From contig OY987240.1 in assembly GCA_963920705.1 (NCBI GenBank), forward strand, positions 248,001-312,000: a stretch of 64,000 bases of DNA, written 5' to 3'. Position 1 is the stretch's first letter. Each line of letters begins with the position of its first letter. The notes below the pieces were generated by a model. That model was not told the origin of the DNA, did not search any database, and worked only from the letters and a program-made list of their open reading frames with translations. A program made the translations under genes and the position numbers. The stretch is from Odiellus spinosus (lineage: Eukaryota > Arthropoda > Arachnida > Opiliones > Phalangiidae). Below are positions 63,001 through 64,000 of the stretch, piece by piece.

Positions 63001-64000
63001 TTTTGAATAGGCCATATTTTCCATGTTTTTCAACGGATTTTCCAAAACTCTTGTTTTTTAGATAGACCAATATTTGTTGTTTCGAGTGGTGTTATTTTTG
63101 TCTAAATTGCTTAAAAATCAAAAGTTTTGTGTCCATTTGAATCCAATAATCTTGGATTTTTAAGCGTTTTTGCTTAATTTAAACCAATTTTAGATTTGTC
63201 ACGTTTCGGCAATTTAGACAAAACCAAATTCATTCGAAAGAGCAATTAATGGACAGTCTAAATAATAAGAGTTTTCAAAAATCCGTTGAAAAACCAGAAA
63301 AATATGGCCAATTCAAGAAATCATACAATATCAAAATAGTCAAATTTCAGATTTTAAAAATTCGCTTTTTGATATTAGATGTTTTTTGAATTGGCCATAT
63401 TTTCCATGTTTTTCAACGGATTTTCCAAAACTCTTGTTTTTTAGATAGACCAATATTTGTTGTTTCGAGTGGTGTTATTTTTGTCTAAATTGCTTAAAAA
63501 TCAAAAGTTTTGTGTCCATTTGAATCCAATAATCTTGGATTTTTAAGCGTTTTTGCTTAATTTAAACCAATTTTATATTTGTCACGTTTCGGCAATTTAG
63601 ACAAAACCAAATTCATTCGAAAGAGCAATTAATGGACAGTCTAAATAACAAGAGTTTTCAAAAATCCGTTGAAAAACAAGAAAAATATGGCCAATTCAAG
63701 AAATCATACAATATCAAAATAGTCAAATTTCAGATTTTAAAAATTCGCTTTTTGATATTAGATGTTTTTTGAATTGGCCATATTTTCCATGTTTTTCAAC
63801 GGATTTTCCAAAACTCTTGTTTTTTAGATAGACCAATATTTGCTCTTTCGAGTGGTGTTAATTTTGTCTAAATCGCTTAAAAATCAAAAGTTTTGTGTCC
63901 ATTTGAATCCAATAATCTTGGATTTTTAAGCGTTTTTGCTTAATTTAAACCAATTTTATATTTGTCACGTTTCGGCAATTTAGACAAAACCAAATTCATT

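Larger units (their letters stand above)
1..64000 (+). repeat. Tandem satellite array, ~383-bp monomer, whole window
   Basis: The same unit recurs every 382-384 bp from edge to edge (shorter forms of 371 and 372 bp occur), giving about 167 head-to-tail copies in one orientation. I anchored monomers on GACAGTCTAAATAA, for example at 700, 1084, 1850, 2234, 28268 and 56735. A hand-counted consensus has about 27% G+C. The window opens at about consensus position 68 and closes at about position 366, so the array continues on both sides. No unique sequence separates monomers. I do not recognise the satellite family. The size and homogeneity point to eukaryotic heterochromatin, which is inference from general knowledge of satellites. 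Confidence 0.97.
56105..64000 (+). repeat. Array block 15: distinct subfamily with 4/5/6-monomer periods
   Basis: From here the GTGGTCTTA of most upstream monomers is replaced by GTGGTGTTA, and CCAAATTCATTCG is common. A marker trio (TTAGTTGTTTTTTG, then CTGTTGTTTTTTTTAGATAAACC, then GAGGAATTAATGG with AATAATTAGAG and AAACCAGAAA) occurs around 56.1, 58.0, 59.6 and 61.9 kb. The GAGG positions end at 56,343, 58,260, 59,794 and 62,094, giving spacings of 1,917, 1,534 and 2,300 bp (5, 4 and 6 monomers). AATTAG puts a stop in the recurrent frame. The block continues past the right edge. Confidence 0.88.

Noticed and set aside
1..64000. Dozens of open frames of 60-110 codons on both strands as protein genes
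   Set aside because: They are the same peptide repeated once per monomer on each strand. The 383-bp period shifts frame between copies. Copies carry stops (near 13,711, 29,070, 47,543, 50,980 and 56,371) and frame-breaking indels. The variants I compared are mostly amino-acid-changing. No recognisable domain or consistent start context is present.
1..64000. CRISPR array
   Set aside because: The repeated unit is 383 bp and monomers abut with no unique spacers. No cas-like coding sequence is present.
1..64000. CENP-B box
   Set aside because: TTCG cores occur (ATTCGAAAG, TTTCGAGTG, ATTCGCTTT), but none is followed by the spaced A and CGGG of the consensus box.
1..64000. Transposon or retroelement insertions
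   Set aside because: The monomer register can be followed through the window without an insertion longer than the 119-bp internal duplication, and no transposase or reverse transcriptase motif is visible.
1..64000. Identification of the species or named satellite family
   Set aside because: I do not recognise the consensus. It did not resemble the Drosophila 359-bp family or alpha satellite as I remember them, and no database search was possible.

Overview
The whole 64 kb window is one uninterrupted tandem satellite DNA array. I see no protein gene, tRNA, rRNA, CRISPR array or unique-sequence island in it. The monomer is about 383 bp, with common lengths of 382-384 bp and deleted forms of 371-372 bp. 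It is repeated head to tail about 167 times in one orientation. A hand-counted consensus monomer has 105 G+C in 383 bases (about 27% GC). The array runs off both edges: the window starts at about consensus position 68 (position 1 = the G of GACAGTC) and ends at about position 366. Arrays of this length and homogeneity are typical of eukaryotic pericentromeric or centromeric heterochromatin, so I infer an AT-rich eukaryotic chromosome. I do not recognise the family and cannot name the species.

The most striking property is internal. Each monomer is a large imperfect palindrome. Around a centre near consensus position 100, 103 bases on the left (positions 340-383 plus 1-59) face 103 bases on the right (141-243) without a gap. 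By hand count 84 of 103 pair, and 40 of 44 pair in the inner part. A second dyad centre lies near position 300, where TTAAGC and GCTTAA flank a 6-base loop next to a second small hairpin. The monomer therefore looks like two inverted half-units of about 183 and 200 bp. This explains why the two strands show similar open frames that share a KSVEK..KYGQFKK core. These frames are by-products of the palindrome, not genes: the 383-bp period breaks frame between monomers, and several copies carry stops or indels.

Layout: 1-4,529 mixed monomers; 4,530-8,783 a region with 2,275-bp and 1,893-bp periods; 8,784-14,431 segment A; 14,432-17,931 a 1,750-bp tandem duplication carrying truncated monomers; 17,932-23,969 segments with 3,446-bp and 766-bp offsets; 23,970-27,640 a trimeric higher-order repeat (1,147/1,148 bp); 27,641-29,887 mixed; 29,888-34,289 a trimeric repeat with exact 1,149-bp offset; 34,290-35,361 mixed, with a 119-bp partial duplication; 35,362-41,147 further copies of the 29.9-33.7 kb material; 41,148-50,688 re-amplified copies of the 5-14.5 kb segments; 50,689-56,104 re-amplified copies of the 13.4-15.6 kb and 20.2-21.6 kb segments; 56,105-64,000 a distinct subfamily with its own 4-, 5- and 6-monomer higher-order periods.

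No genes work together here. The organisation reflects amplification, deletion and unequal exchange of one palindromic satellite.
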